Origin: Ekhidna sp051379705
GTDB taxonomy: Bacteria; Bacteroidota; Bacteroidia; Cytophagales; Cyclobacteriaceae
Assembly (NCBI RefSeq): GCF_051379705.1
Contig: NZ_CP179868.1
Coordinates: 1,364,001 to 1,428,000, forward strand
Direction of reading: 5' to 3'
DNA: 64,000 bases
Shown: in pieces, positions 54,942-64,000 of the stretch
Numbering within the stretch: position 1 is the stretch's first letter
Layout: each line of letters opens with the position of its first letter
Notes under the pieces: generated by a model
Told to the model about the DNA's origin: nothing
Database searches by the model: none
Seen by the model: the letters and a program-made list of their open reading frames with translations, nothing else
Position numbers and translations under genes: made by a program

Positions 54942-57935
54942 ATGCTTATGAAAAAGTTTTTCTTTTCATTGATTTTGTGTCTCTTGGCGATGGCTCAAAT
55001 CCATGCCCAGAGGACGGTATCCGGTAAAGTCACCGACGATGAAGGTGAAGGTTTACCCGGAGTGAATGTGGTGATAAAAGGCACCACTACAGGAGTTACG
55101 ACAGATATTGATGGCAACTATCGGTTACAAGTCAATGATGCTGATGTTCTCACTTTCAGCTATGTGGGTTTTGAATCCCAGGAAATAGCTGCTGGCACCA
55201 GGACCACCATTGATGTTACCCTAGGCGGTATTACTGAACTACAAGAAGTAGTAGTGACTGGTTATGGTGTTCAGGACAAGAGAGATCTATCCGGATCTGT
55301 CGCCTCTCTCAAGAAGGAGCAGATTGAAAATGTTCCATCCTTATCAATTGACAGAGTTTTACAAGGGAAGACAGCAGGTGTACAGGTAACTGGAACATCG
55401 GGTATCCCAGGTGGAGCTGTAAATGTCCGAATTCGAGGAGACGGTAGTATCAATGCTGGTAGTCAACCGCTCTATATAGTAGACGGGGTAATGATCTCTG
55501 CAGGTACGAATGATGCTCAGCTTGTTTCAACTACTAATGGCTTAGCTGCTCTTAATCCAAATGACATTGAATCTATTGATGTACTTAAGGATGCAGCTGC
55601 TTCTGCAATTTACGGAGCTCAAGCTGCCAATGGCGTTGTAATTATTACCACTAAAAGAGGGAAAGAGGGAAAAGCACAGTTTGAATTGAATGTTTCTACG
55701 GGAGTTATGGAAGACCTGAAAAGGTTTGATGTAATGACCGGTCCTGAATGGGTGGGATTCCACAGACAAGCATACGTTAACACGTTCGGAGAAGGTTCTC
55801 CTCAGCTTGCAGCTTTCCAAACACAATGGGGCGAAGCAAGCGATGCAATGAACACTGATTGGCAAGATCTTGCATTCAGGAGAGGTAATTTCAAAAACTA
55901 TGAGCTGTCTGCAAGGGGTGGCAATGAAAATACCACATTCTTCGTGTCAGGCGCATATAATAAGACTGAAGCGCATGTGATTCGTACTAATTTCGAAAGA
56001 TTCACATTGCGTACAAATATTGACACCAAGCTGACTGATAAAATCAAAGCAGGTGCAAATATTTCACTTTCAAATGTGGTTCAGAATCAGCCTTCAGAGG
56101 GTGGTTTCTTTGTGAGTCCAGTCTTCTCAGGACCTGCTGGTGTGCCAGCTGAGTCTCCGTTTAACCCAGATGGAACTTACAATGACAACTTGGTTTCTGC
56201 TAATGGTTCAAACTTTGTTAGATGGAATGACCTAAGTATTAATAATGCTGTAACAAACACTGTTGTAGCAAGATTATACGTGGAATATGAGCCAATCGAC
56301 AACTTGATTGTGAGATCTTCTGGTAGTGTAGAAAACAGAGCTGGCCGAGAAATCGATTACTGGCACCCGAACACTAACGATGGTAGAGCATTTGGCGGAT
56401 TGAATCAGAGTACACATGTAACTGACCAGTCACTTCAGACAAACCATACTATTTCTTATAATAGAGATATTGATAAGCACTCAATTTCAGGTTTGATAGG
56501 TATCGATTATCGATACGATCGCCAGACACTATTATATGCTGCAGGATCTGGATTTTCGAATGGTCTACTTTCCACTATAGCTAATGCTGCTACTCCACTA
56601 GGAGTAAATGGAACAGATACTGAATGGAAACTTGCCGGTATGTTCACTCGATTGGGGTATATCTATGATGACAAATACATTGCATCATTTACCATAAGAA
56701 GAGATGGATCTTCACGGTTTGGTGGAGGTAACGTATTTGGTGTTTTTCCAGCTGCATCAGTAGCATGGAGACTTTCATCAGAGTCATTTATGGACAATGT
56801 GAGTATTGTCAATGACTTAAAAATACGAGCGAGTTATGGTGAAACAGGAAACCACTTGATTGGAAACTTTGCTTCCTTAGGCTTGGTTGGCCCTGGCTCT
56901 TCATATCAGGGAGGTTCTTCACTGGTTCCTACCAACATTGCTAACCCATTATTGCAATGGGAAACGAATGTGTTCACAAACTTTGGTTTGGATTTCGGAA
57001 TTCTTGATGGAAGATTCAGGGGGTCAATTGATTACTACATCAGAGACACCAATGATCTACTGTTGAACTCTCCAATCCCAAGAACCAATGGATTTAACAC
57101 CATTACTAGTAACGTAGGTAAAATCAGAAACAGTGGAATTGAGATTGAATTGAACTCAACGAACATGTCTACAGGGGATTTCACATGGACAACCAATTTC
57201 AATATTTCATTTCAAGATAGTGAAGTGTTAGAGCTTGCTGATTCTGATACACTTGTAATTGCAAATTCAGGCCAGACTTACATTGTAGGTCAGGAAATGA
57301 ATGCATTCTATTTACAAGGTTGGGCTGGTGTAAATCCTGCAGATGGTCGTCCAATGTGGTATGATGAGAATGGTGAAATCACTTATCAAAATGCCTCAGG
57401 TAACACTCGAAATGTAGTAGGATCGGCACTTCCAGATTACTTCGGAGGTATCACAAACAGCTTCTCATACAAAGGATTTGAGCTAAGCATATTGTTCCAA
57501 TTCCAAGTGGGCAACCTTGTGAGAAATACACAGAGAGCGTACATGTTGGACGCTGGTAACTCTGGTGGATCCAGAGGTCTCTTAAGGGAAAACTTCAACT
57601 CTTGGGAGCAGCCGGGCGATCTAGTACCTAATGTAATCCCACTGGTTGGAGCTCAGGCATATGCGAATGGAGCTGGAGATGCCAATGGTACAAATAACAC
57701 CCGATTCCTTGAAAGAGGTGATTATCTGAGACTGAAAGAAGTACTTTTTGGCTATAGCCTACCAAGTGATTTAGTTTCTAAAATTGGATTAAACAGAGTT
57801 CGAATCTATGCTACTGGTGTAAACCTTTGGACTATGACTGAATTCCAAGGGTATGATCCTGAGGTTACAGGTACAGGGTTTGGGGTAGTTCCTCAGGCGA
57901 GGACTTACACTTTTGGAGCACAAATTGGTTTTTAA
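54942..57935 (+). CDS. SusC/RagA-family TonB-dependent transporter, second locus
   Basis: A 997-residue transporter; ATG at 54942 or the in-frame ATG at 54948 could be used. Signal peptide to about 23, carboxypeptidase-regulatory-like domain (RTVSGKVTDDEGEGLPGVNV, DIDGNYRLQV), plug with ELQEVVVTGYG, QPLYIVDGVMIS and ASAIYGAQAANGVVIITTKR, barrel ending FGAQIGF. Its N-terminal 100 residues are nearly the same as those of the first SusC while the barrel is clearly different, so the substrates are probably distinct. First gene of the locus. Confidence 0.96.
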   Translation: MLMKKFFFSLILCLLAMAQIHAQRTVSGKVTDDEGEGLPGVNVVIKGTTTGVTTDIDGNYRLQVNDADVLTFSYVGFESQEIAAGTRTTIDVTLGGITELQEVVVTGYGVQDKRDLSGSVASLKKEQIENVPSLSIDRVLQGKTAGVQVTGTSGIPGGAVNVRIRGDGSINAGSQPLYIVDGVMISAGTNDAQLVSTTNGLAALNPNDIESIDVLKDAAASAIYGAQAANGVVIITTKRGKEGKAQFELNVSTGVMEDLKRFDVMTGPEWVGFHRQAYVNTFGEGSPQLAAFQTQWGEASDAMNTDWQDLAFRRGNFKNYELSARGGNENTTFFVSGAYNKTEAHVIRTNFERFTLRTNIDTKLTDKIKAGANISLSNVVQNQPSEGGFFVSPVFSGPAGVPAESPFNPDGTYNDNLVSANGSNFVRWNDLSINNAVTNTVVARLYVEYEPIDNLIVRSSGSVENRAGREIDYWHPNTNDGRAFGGLNQSTHVTDQSLQTNHTISYNRDIDKHSISGLIGIDYRYDRQTLLYAAGSGFSNGLLSTIANAATPLGVNGTDTEWKLAGMFTRLGYIYDDKYIASFTIRRDGSSRFGGGNVFGVFPAASVAWRLSSESFMDNVSIVNDLKIRASYGETGNHLIGNFASLGLVGPGSSYQGGSSLVPTNIANPLLQWETNVFTNFGLDFGILDGRFRGSIDYYIRDTNDLLLNSPIPRTNGFNTITSNVGKIRNSGIEIELNSTNMSTGDFTWTTNFNISFQDSEVLELADSDTLVIANSGQTYIVGQEMNAFYLQGWAGVNPADGRPMWYDENGEITYQNASGNTRNVVGSALPDYFGGITNSFSYKGFELSILFQFQVGNLVRNTQRAYMLDAGNSGGSRGLLRENFNSWEQPGDLVPNVIPLVGAQAYANGAGDANGTNNTRFLERGDYLRLKEVLFGYSLPSDLVSKIGLNRVRIYATGVNLWTMTEFQGYDPEVTGTGFGVVPQARTYTFGAQIGF

Positions 57936-57952
57936 TCTAAATACTAATTGAA

Positions 57953-59383
57953 ATGAAAAAATATAAAATAATCTTAGTTGCTTTAGTAGCGTCAATTAGT
58001 TTTTCCTCTTGCGAGGACTGGCTAGATGTGCAACCAGAGCAAAGCATATCAGAAGAACTTGCTTTTTCTACACCTGAAACAGCAAGTGCAGTAATGTTAG
58101 GCGGGTACACAGGAATGTTTGCACAAGCCTATTATGGTCGCGATATGATTATCGCACCAGAATTGTTGGCAGATAATGCCAAAATTTCGCTTAACAATAG
58201 CGGTAGATTACTCGGAGAAAGCACAAATGATGAAAGGTCTCACATTGGAGATCAGGCATTTTGGACCGCTTGCTACGATGTGATCAATAGGGTAAATCTT
58301 ATGCTTGCAAATATTGAAAGCACGCCAGGTTTATCGCAGGGACAAATTGATCAGTTTAGAGGAGAGTCATATTTTCTTCGAGGCTTGGTATATTTCGATC
58401 TTGCGAGAGTTTATGGAAGGAATCCAAATTTCTTAATAAACAATTTTGACTTAGGCGCTCCAATTCTGCTGACTCCATTCGATGGTTTGGATGAGGATGC
58501 ATTCCCTGCAAGAGCTACTATAAACGAGGTTTACAATCAGTCAAAAGCTGATTTAACTCAGGCAATTGCTTTGTTAGGAAATTCGGGTCAGCCCTTTAGA
58601 GGAAGCCAAGTCGCAGCCAAAGCTTTGCTTTCGAGAGTACATCTGTACCTACAGGAATGGCAAGATGCTGCTGACTTAGCTACTGAGGCTATCAACGAGT
58701 CTGGTTTGACATTGACGCCACAGGCTAATTATTTCGACATATTCACAAATGATTCTGAAGCATTATTTAGCCTTAGAATTACCATAAATGAGTCTTTAGG
58801 AAACAACAACTCGATTGCAGTTTTGTATGTCCTTAGCCCGGATGGTTCTGGATACGGAGATGCCATTGTTCGTCAAAATTTACTAGATGCATTTGAAGCC
58901 GGTGATGTAAGGAGAGATTCCATTCAAACAACACTTAGGAATGGACAACTTGTAGAAAACACATTGAAGTTCAATAGCTACGGTGGTTCCATCGGCGAGG
59001 ATAACATTCCTATCATTCGACTTTCGGAAGTTTACTTGAACAGAGCTGAAGCACTGGCAGAGCTAGGAGGAGGTAATGAAGCAGCTGCTCTTGCTGACCT
59101 AAATGCGATCAGAAACCGCGCTGGATTACCAAATGCGACAAGTTCTGGAGCAGCCCTGATCCAGGATATTCTCGACGAAAGAAGAATTGAGTTGGCATTT
59201 GAAGGCCATAGATTCTTTGATTTGAAAAGACGTGGACTTGATATCACCAAAGGAAATCCTGTGGATGATTGTGTGGTGTGTACTATTCCATATTCAGATT
59301 ATAGAGTAGTAGCAGCTATCCAACAAGCAGAGCTGGATGTGAATCCTAATTTGGTGAACAATCCTGGATATGGTGACAACTAA
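57953..59383 (+). CDS. SusD/RagB-family lipoprotein, second locus
   Basis: A 476-residue outer-membrane lipoprotein with lipobox SFSSCEDWLD followed by the typical LDVQPEQSIS. Signature helices are FRGESYFLRGLVYFDLARVY, LSEVYLNRAEALAELGGG and LDERRIELAFEGHRFFDLKR, ending NPNLVNNPGYGDN. Lies 17 bp after SusC. It should be the surface substrate-binding lid. Confidence 0.95.
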   Translation: MKKYKIILVALVASISFSSCEDWLDVQPEQSISEELAFSTPETASAVMLGGYTGMFAQAYYGRDMIIAPELLADNAKISLNNSGRLLGESTNDERSHIGDQAFWTACYDVINRVNLMLANIESTPGLSQGQIDQFRGESYFLRGLVYFDLARVYGRNPNFLINNFDLGAPILLTPFDGLDEDAFPARATINEVYNQSKADLTQAIALLGNSGQPFRGSQVAAKALLSRVHLYLQEWQDAADLATEAINESGLTLTPQANYFDIFTNDSEALFSLRITINESLGNNNSIAVLYVLSPDGSGYGDAIVRQNLLDAFEAGDVRRDSIQTTLRNGQLVENTLKFNSYGGSIGEDNIPIIRLSEVYLNRAEALAELGGGNEAAALADLNAIRNRAGLPNATSSGAALIQDILDERRIELAFEGHRFFDLKRRGLDITKGNPVDDCVVCTIPYSDYRVVAAIQQAELDVNPNLVNNPGYGDN

Positions 59384-59394
59384 AATTTAGAAAA

Positions 59395-60237
59395 ATGAAA
59401 AAATTATTAACAATATTTTCAATCGCCCTCTTGGTTTTTTCTTGTGAAGAATTTTCCGATGGCATATATAGTGGTCCAGATCAAGTCGCTTTTGCAAGAA
59501 CAACTGCAACAGGCCTTTATTTGGAAGAAGCAGCGACTGGGGACAATGATCTAGATTCACTCGAGGTGCAATTAATCGGACCTCAGAGATCAACAGCAAC
59601 TGATGTTAACTTTGAACTAGATGCAACTGCCAATCAAGCAATAGAAGGTGTTCACATTGACTTTGTTACCACGGGAGGTACGCTTACCATCCCTGCTAAC
59701 GCAAGTAGTGGATACATCTACTTCAATGTATTGTCAGACAACTTTAGCATAAGTGATAACATTAACTTGGTAGTTAATCTCACGTCAACTGATATTAAAG
59801 TGGCTGGTAATTTTGCACAAACAACTAAGAGTCTCGCAATTACGTGTGAGTCAAACTTAGCTGGTGACTACAGTGCAGTTTCTTCCGGTTCGTCAACAGA
59901 CGGATGCGTAGCAGGAAATGGCAATACTGTCATTACAAATCTGGCTTACTCTACGGTTACTATCACTGAGGGATCAGGTGTTGGTGTTTATACAATATCG
60001 AACAGCTTTGCTGGATTGTACGATGCTTGGTATGTGCCTTGCTACGGATATTCTGCAGGTGAGTCAAACCCACTTACAGATGTATGTGGAGATCTAAGTG
60101 GATCATGGTTGGACATTTATGCACCAAATAATCCATTTGCAATGACAGGATCTGTAGATGGAAGTGGGGTAATAACTCTAAGTTGGACAAACGCCTTCGG
60201 AGATCAAGGCACAACAGTCCTAACTCCAATTCCTTGA
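59395..60237 (+). CDS. Calx-beta-like surface lipoprotein, second locus
   Basis: A 280-residue lipoprotein, lipobox ALLVFSCEEF. The N-terminal half resembles a Calx-beta-like or DUF4843-like domain (DATANQAIEGVHIDFVTTGG, TLTIPANASSGYIYFNVLSD). The C-terminal half begins TCESNLAGDYSAVSSG and is rich in beta segments (VYTISNSFAGLYDAWY). The plan equals that of the 302-residue lipoprotein in the first locus, with low sequence identity by eye. Third gene of the operon, followed by a terminator. Confidence 0.72.
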   Translation: MKKLLTIFSIALLVFSCEEFSDGIYSGPDQVAFARTTATGLYLEEAATGDNDLDSLEVQLIGPQRSTATDVNFELDATANQAIEGVHIDFVTTGGTLTIPANASSGYIYFNVLSDNFSISDNINLVVNLTSTDIKVAGNFAQTTKSLAITCESNLAGDYSAVSSGSSTDGCVAGNGNTVITNLAYSTVTITEGSGVGVYTISNSFAGLYDAWYVPCYGYSAGESNPLTDVCGDLSGSWLDIYAPNNPFAMTGSVDGSGVITLSWTNAFGDQGTTVLTPIP

Positions 60238-60258
60238 TTTATATCAAACTAAAGTTTA

Positions 60259-60290
60259 TAGGGAGCATCTCGGTGCTCCCTATTTTGTTT
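60259..60290 (+). terminator. Terminator after the second-locus lipoprotein
   Basis: Stem AGGGAGCA/TGCTCCCT, loop TCTCGG, followed by ATTTTGTTT. As in the first locus, it stands between the SusCD-lipoprotein genes and the protease gene. Confidence 0.8.
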
Positions 60291-60309
60291 GTCATTTAAA
60301 ATTTTCATC

Positions 60310-62673
60310 ATGAAAGTTCTATTCTCCCTGATTGCAATAGCAATCACACTCATTAGTTATTCGCAAGAATTTCATCCAGAGATAATCTGCTATGCTTCGT
60401 CTAAAGTAGAAAACACAAGAGTTGGGGTATTAAACAGGCACAGACATGCAACCGCACCTCTGTCAACAACTCAAACAAGCACATTTGAAGTCGAATATGT
60501 GGGTTTTACCGATGAGGCCAAGGCTGCCTTCCAGCATGCAGTAGATATTTGGTCAAGTATTCTTAGCAGTGATGTAACAATTCGTATAACTGCCAACTGG
60601 GAGTTATTAGGTCCTGGTGTTTTAGGCTCTGCAGGCTCAAATGGCTCTGCTAGAAATTTTGCAGGAGCACCCTTGCAAAATATTGATTATCCCATTGCAC
60701 TTGCAGAAAAACTAGCAAGAAGAGACTTAAATTCTACATTCGCTCCAGATATCAATGCCAGATTCAGTAGTGGTATTGATTGGTATTACGGCTTAGATGG
60801 AAATCCCTCAGCTGGGGAATATGATTTGGTTTCAGTCGTGCTACATGAGATTGGTCATGGATTAGGTATTGCTGGCAGCTTTGGTTCTAATGTTGCTACT
60901 CAGATAGCAGATCATAGTCTGTTTACCGGATTCCCAAGAATTTATGATACATACTTATACTCAGGAAATAATTTAATCATTGATCGTAACATATATGATA
61001 GTCAATCAGCTATTTATCAAGTTACCACGTCAGGCAATGTTACATTCAACAGTGAAATAGCAAAGGCAAGAAATGGTGCCTTTTTCCCCCCAATTTTTTC
61101 TCCAAGCCCTTATAATCCAGGGTCCAGCATTTCGCACCTAGACGAATCTACCTATCCTGCAGGCGATCCAAACTCTCTGATGACTCCACAAATAGGACAG
61201 GCGGAGGCCATTCATGATCCAGGTGATGTATTGTATGGAATTATGATAGACATGGGATGGGAATATGCTTTCTTCAATCACACAGCAATCGGAGATACCG
61301 AAGATGAAGCTTCCAATCTTTCTTTTGTTACGGATATAGACAGTGATATGGGATATAGCAATGTGATGCTTAACTATAGTATAGACGGTGGTAGCCTTAT
61401 TTCGGTCGCGATGAATGTAACAGGGAATACTGATGAATACAACATCGAAATTGCAAATCCAGGTGCTTCTTCAATATCCTACTTTTTCAGTATAGAGGAC
61501 GAATACGGGAGATCAATAAATGGTGATGAATTTTCATTTGCTATTGGCCCTGACAACATTTCTCCTATGATAGTACATGAACCAGTTACAACTTTCAGAA
61601 AATTTGGAAACGATGTATTCCCGGAGTTTAACATAGCAGTTTCAGACAACATCGGTATAGCGTCTGCCCAAGTTGAATACAGAGTGAATGGTGGTGCTAT
61701 TGAGACCTTGGATATTGATTCAGAGTCGATCACATTACCCCTTGATATAACTCAACTTGAATTTGGAGATATAGTAGAATACAGAATAAACGCACAAGAC
61801 AATTCATCGAATTTAAATGTTTCAGTCTTGCCCGAAGTAGGATTCTATGAAATTCTGGTAATCGATATAATTACAGAGAGCTATGAGGTAGATTTTGATT
61901 TAGATGGTGGTCGGACATTCGATCCTGACGATATATTTACTGTCGAACAGCCTACTGGCTTTAATTCACTTGGGTATCACTCAGCACATCCTTATGTCGA
62001 AGGAACAGATCAGACCGATTACTATCTAAACTTCCTTGGTGATATTGTGCTTGGCCAGCAAACATTAGTTTTAGAATATGAAGACATTGCATTAATTGAA
62101 CCCGGTTTGGCCGGCAGCCAGTTTGGCACTGGTGCATTTGCCGATTATATCTCATTGGAAGGTTCTGCCGATGGCGGGAATACGTGGATTACATTGAGTG
62201 GATATGATGCTTCATATACAAGCACATGGCTTGATAAGTACAACGAAAATATAGTAAATGGCAATTCGCTTGCTGAAGCAAATTCCTCTCTTTATGAGGC
62301 ACATGCTTTTAAACTAAATGAATTTTTTCAAGATAATTCAATAGTCAAACTACGATTTCATTTGTTCACAAACAGTGCCAATGTAGGTTGGGGATGGGCG
62401 ATAAAAAACTTCAGCATTTCTACAGAGGTTCCTTTATCTGTAAAGAAAGATGATCCCATTTTTATTTATCCAAACCCGGTTTCAGAATATTTACATATCA
62501 ATGGATTCAATAAATCTGATACCTATCAAATTTTAGACGCTAATGGTAAAATCATATTGAAGGGTTTTACAAGTGATCAAATAACAACTCAAACTCTAGA
62601 TTCTGGTGTATATCACTTGGTCTTAACAACACCAGACGGAGGAAATAAAAAAATGACTTTTATAAAAAAATAA
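60310..62673 (+). CDS. Putative secreted metalloprotease (HEXXHGLG type) with T9SS tail
   Basis: About 787 residues from MKVLFSLIAI, which gives a proper signal peptide. The zinc motif is LHEIGHGLGIAG at about residue 185; unlike metzincins the third His is absent at the usual spacing, so another ligand must serve. SLMTPQIGQAEAIHDPGDVL and YGIMIDMGW are features I associate with an uncharacterised HEXXHGLGF group. Beta-sandwich regions follow (about 330-520, 530-700). The C-terminal T9SS sorting domain starts IFIYPNPVSEYLHING and ends in a Lys-rich tail. Expected at the cell surface or secreted. Follows the SusCD operon after a terminator. Confidence 0.78.
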   Translation: MKVLFSLIAIAITLISYSQEFHPEIICYASSKVENTRVGVLNRHRHATAPLSTTQTSTFEVEYVGFTDEAKAAFQHAVDIWSSILSSDVTIRITANWELLGPGVLGSAGSNGSARNFAGAPLQNIDYPIALAEKLARRDLNSTFAPDINARFSSGIDWYYGLDGNPSAGEYDLVSVVLHEIGHGLGIAGSFGSNVATQIADHSLFTGFPRIYDTYLYSGNNLIIDRNIYDSQSAIYQVTTSGNVTFNSEIAKARNGAFFPPIFSPSPYNPGSSISHLDESTYPAGDPNSLMTPQIGQAEAIHDPGDVLYGIMIDMGWEYAFFNHTAIGDTEDEASNLSFVTDIDSDMGYSNVMLNYSIDGGSLISVAMNVTGNTDEYNIEIANPGASSISYFFSIEDEYGRSINGDEFSFAIGPDNISPMIVHEPVTTFRKFGNDVFPEFNIAVSDNIGIASAQVEYRVNGGAIETLDIDSESITLPLDITQLEFGDIVEYRINAQDNSSNLNVSVLPEVGFYEILVIDIITESYEVDFDLDGGRTFDPDDIFTVEQPTGFNSLGYHSAHPYVEGTDQTDYYLNFLGDIVLGQQTLVLEYEDIALIEPGLAGSQFGTGAFADYISLEGSADGGNTWITLSGYDASYTSTWLDKYNENIVNGNSLAEANSSLYEAHAFKLNEFFQDNSIVKLRFHLFTNSANVGWGWAIKNFSISTEVPLSVKKDDPIFIYPNPVSEYLHINGFNKSDTYQILDANGKIILKGFTSDQITTQTLDSGVYHLVLTTPDGGNKKMTFIKK

Positions 62674-62676
62674 TAT

Positions 62677-63315
62677 ATGAAATTTCTAGCAGCATTACTT
62701 GTTTCATTCTCCTTTTTCAAAACAAGCGCACAAATCTCAAACATTCAAACATTACAAGGTCAGATTATTAAGGAAAATGATATCAGAGGCCTAGCAGAGG
62801 GCTCTCCTTATTTGATTGACGAATTTACTGAGGGATATATAACCTACCCGGAGAAGACATTCAAAGGGGTATTCATGAGATACAACTTATACAAAGAATC
62901 GTTTGAAATGGAACGCGAAACCGGAGAAATCATTGAGCTAAGAATGGACGGCATCCTAAAACTTGGCTTTGATAGAAAAAGACCTGAAGTATTCGGTGTG
63001 GAAATGATTTCAATTGACAATGTCTGGTATCAGGAGCTTATTCCTGATAGGTTTTACAAATTTTCTAAAACAACCATTGTAGAAGATGCACAGCCAGGTT
63101 ACAACACCGCTGAACGTCGAAAAAGATTTGTGACTCAGACCCAATACTTCATCACAGATTCGAATCTTATTCTAAGTGAGATCAACCTTAAAAAGAAAGA
63201 GATACAGCCATTGCTAACAAATCAGGAAAAAACCAATAAGTATATCAAGTCCAATAGGCTGAAATACACCAAAGAAGAGGATGTGATCAAAATCATCGCT
63301 TTCGATACTAACTAA
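62677..63315 (+). CDS. Exported protein of unknown function
   Basis: A 212-residue protein with a signal peptide (FLAALLVSFSFFKTSAQ). The mature part is beta-rich with FKGVFMRYNLYKESFEMERE, a pattern I recall from uncharacterised Bacteroidota exported proteins, and a Lys-rich end. It starts 3 bp after the protease stop, so the two are co-translated or nearly so. It overlaps by four bases the end of the convergent DUF6438-like gene. Confidence 0.72.
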   Translation: MKFLAALLVSFSFFKTSAQISNIQTLQGQIIKENDIRGLAEGSPYLIDEFTEGYITYPEKTFKGVFMRYNLYKESFEMERETGEIIELRMDGILKLGFDRKRPEVFGVEMISIDNVWYQELIPDRFYKFSKTTIVEDAQPGYNTAERRKRFVTQTQYFITDSNLILSEINLKKKEIQPLLTNQEKTNKYIKSNRLKYTKEEDVIKIIAFDTN

Positions 63316-63740
63316 TTGATTAAACCCCGGGCGGATAGGATTTCATCTATAATTGAATTCAATTTTTCCATTCGGGGTTTATCATTTTCCATAGTAAATA
63401 CAATCTTCTCACCATCAATCAATACCTCCAACTCTTTACCTCCAGAATCTATCGCACTGACATTTATTGTGTCAGAATTACTCTTAGCAGCAATCTCATT
63501 TACAATATTCTGCACTTTTCTAAATTCCTCCCTATTCAATTTGAAACGTTGTAAGCCAACTTCAACATTCTCTATTCCTTCAAAGTTCAGATTTCTTAAG
63601 CTGTCAATTTTTACCTTATAAACTGGACAGCTTCCCATGCACGCAAACGATGAATAATTAATTGCATAAGTCGATTGGTTTTTCTGAGAGGCACAGCCAT
63701 AGACAATCAATAAAAATACAATGATCCAGATCCTTTTCAT
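63312..63740 (-). CDS. DUF6438-like lipoprotein
   Basis: About 142 residues from MKRIWIIVFLLIV, a lipoprotein signal with lipobox IVYGCASQ. The mature start contains FACMGSCPVYKVKID, the conserved Cys-x3-Cys-Pro-x-Tyr pattern of this family, then a small alpha/beta domain. Function unknown. I chose the later of two in-frame ATGs because it gives a clean lipoprotein signal. Confidence 0.72.
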   Translation of the reverse strand: MKRIWIIVFLLIVYGCASQKNQSTYAINYSSFACMGSCPVYKVKIDSLRNLNFEGIENVEVGLQRFKLNREEFRKVQNIVNEIAAKSNSDTINVSAIDSGGKELEVLIDGEKIVFTMENDKPRMEKLNSIIDEILSARGLIN

Positions 63741-63781
63741 ACTCGTCAAATTAATAAGGTAACAAGTTAGCAACCCTAAGC

Positions 63782-64000
63782 TCATACTGAGGCAAAGAAT
63801 TTTTTAGGGCTTGTATTCAAGAAGTACTTAAAATCCTTGATCAAATGTGATTGATCATAATAACCACACAGGTAGGTCAATTCGGTTAAGCTTTGGCTGG
63901 GATCTTCCAAATAAGAATTAATGAAACAATTGATCTTTTCAATCTTGCAAAACTCTTTCGGTGTAAGACCCACCTCTCTATTGAAATGCTGCTCCAGCTT
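63782..64000 (-). CDS. AraC-type helix-turn-helix regulator, 5' end outside window
   Basis: The last 72 residues are visible; the frame continues open past the right edge (LEQHFNREVGLTPKEFCKIE). This is the second half of an AraC DNA-binding domain: LTPKEF, a helix, then SLTELTYLCGYYDQSHLIKD and a final FKYFLNTSPKKF. The sensing domain is not visible, so the target cannot be named. Confidence 0.88.
   Translation of the reverse strand, partial: KLEQHFNREVGLTPKEFCKIEKINCFINSYLEDPSQSLTELTYLCGYYDQSHLIKDFKYFLNTSPKKFFASV

Overview
The window looks like chromosomal DNA of a marine-type member of the Bacteroidota, most likely order Cytophagales. The evidence is two SusC/SusD loci, C-terminal type IX secretion (T9SS) sorting domains, TTTG/TAnnTTTG promoters, general lack of Shine-Dalgarno sequences, an rrn operon with tRNA-Ile and tRNA-Ala in the spacer, and an AT-rich composition with Bacteroidota-style core genes. 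The genus cannot be fixed from the sequence alone.

Layout: 1-2561 carries a BatA-domain membrane protein followed by a dihydroorotase-like protein that lacks its metal-binding histidines (partial, runs off the left edge). A complete rrn operon (16S, tRNA-Ile, tRNA-Ala, 23S, 5S) runs leftward from 7760 to 2759. It has tandem terminators behind it and at least two strong Bacteroidota-type promoters in its 464-bp leader. Upstream and co-directional lies a compact spoT/relA-fur-STAS-purA cluster. tRNA-Leu, tig, clpP and clpX follow on the plus strand, facing a QueD/LpxB-like pair.

17574-27451 is a minus-strand locus: SusC, SusD, Calx-beta-like lipoprotein, FAS1 lipoprotein, terminator, M43-type metalloprotease with a T9SS tail, small exported protein. 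54942-63315 on the plus strand repeats the plan with unrelated or distant components: SusC, SusD, lipoprotein, terminator, a HEXXHGLG-type putative metalloprotease with a T9SS tail, small exported protein. The pair suggests a recurrent outer-membrane uptake module joined to a secreted protease, so peptides or proteins are plausible substrates (inference).

27698-38400 is mainly housekeeping: OmpA/PD40 protein, queE, folD, lepA, dtd, an oxidoreductase, YkvA, a cysteine-poor IscA-like protein, folB, a DivIVA-domain protein, a WD40 protein and a phosphopantetheinyl transferase. 38373-41190 is an accessory patch: three 158-bp tandem repeats that begin inside the transferase gene, an OLD-like AAA ATPase with an integron attC-like site at its 3' end, an isochorismatase-family gene truncated by a fourth copy of the repeat core, and a 12-unit array with an exact 21-bp period.

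41290-46848 is a PadR regulator with two orphan MacB/FtsX-type permeases. 46953-51878 is a minus-strand run of an alkylation-repair-like protein, a transglutaminase-like protein, an acyl-CoA carboxylase beta subunit, an MCE protein and an N-acetylmuramoyl-L-alanine amidase. An LptD-like outer-membrane protein is divergent from it. The right edge holds a DUF6438-like lipoprotein and a partial AraC-type regulator.
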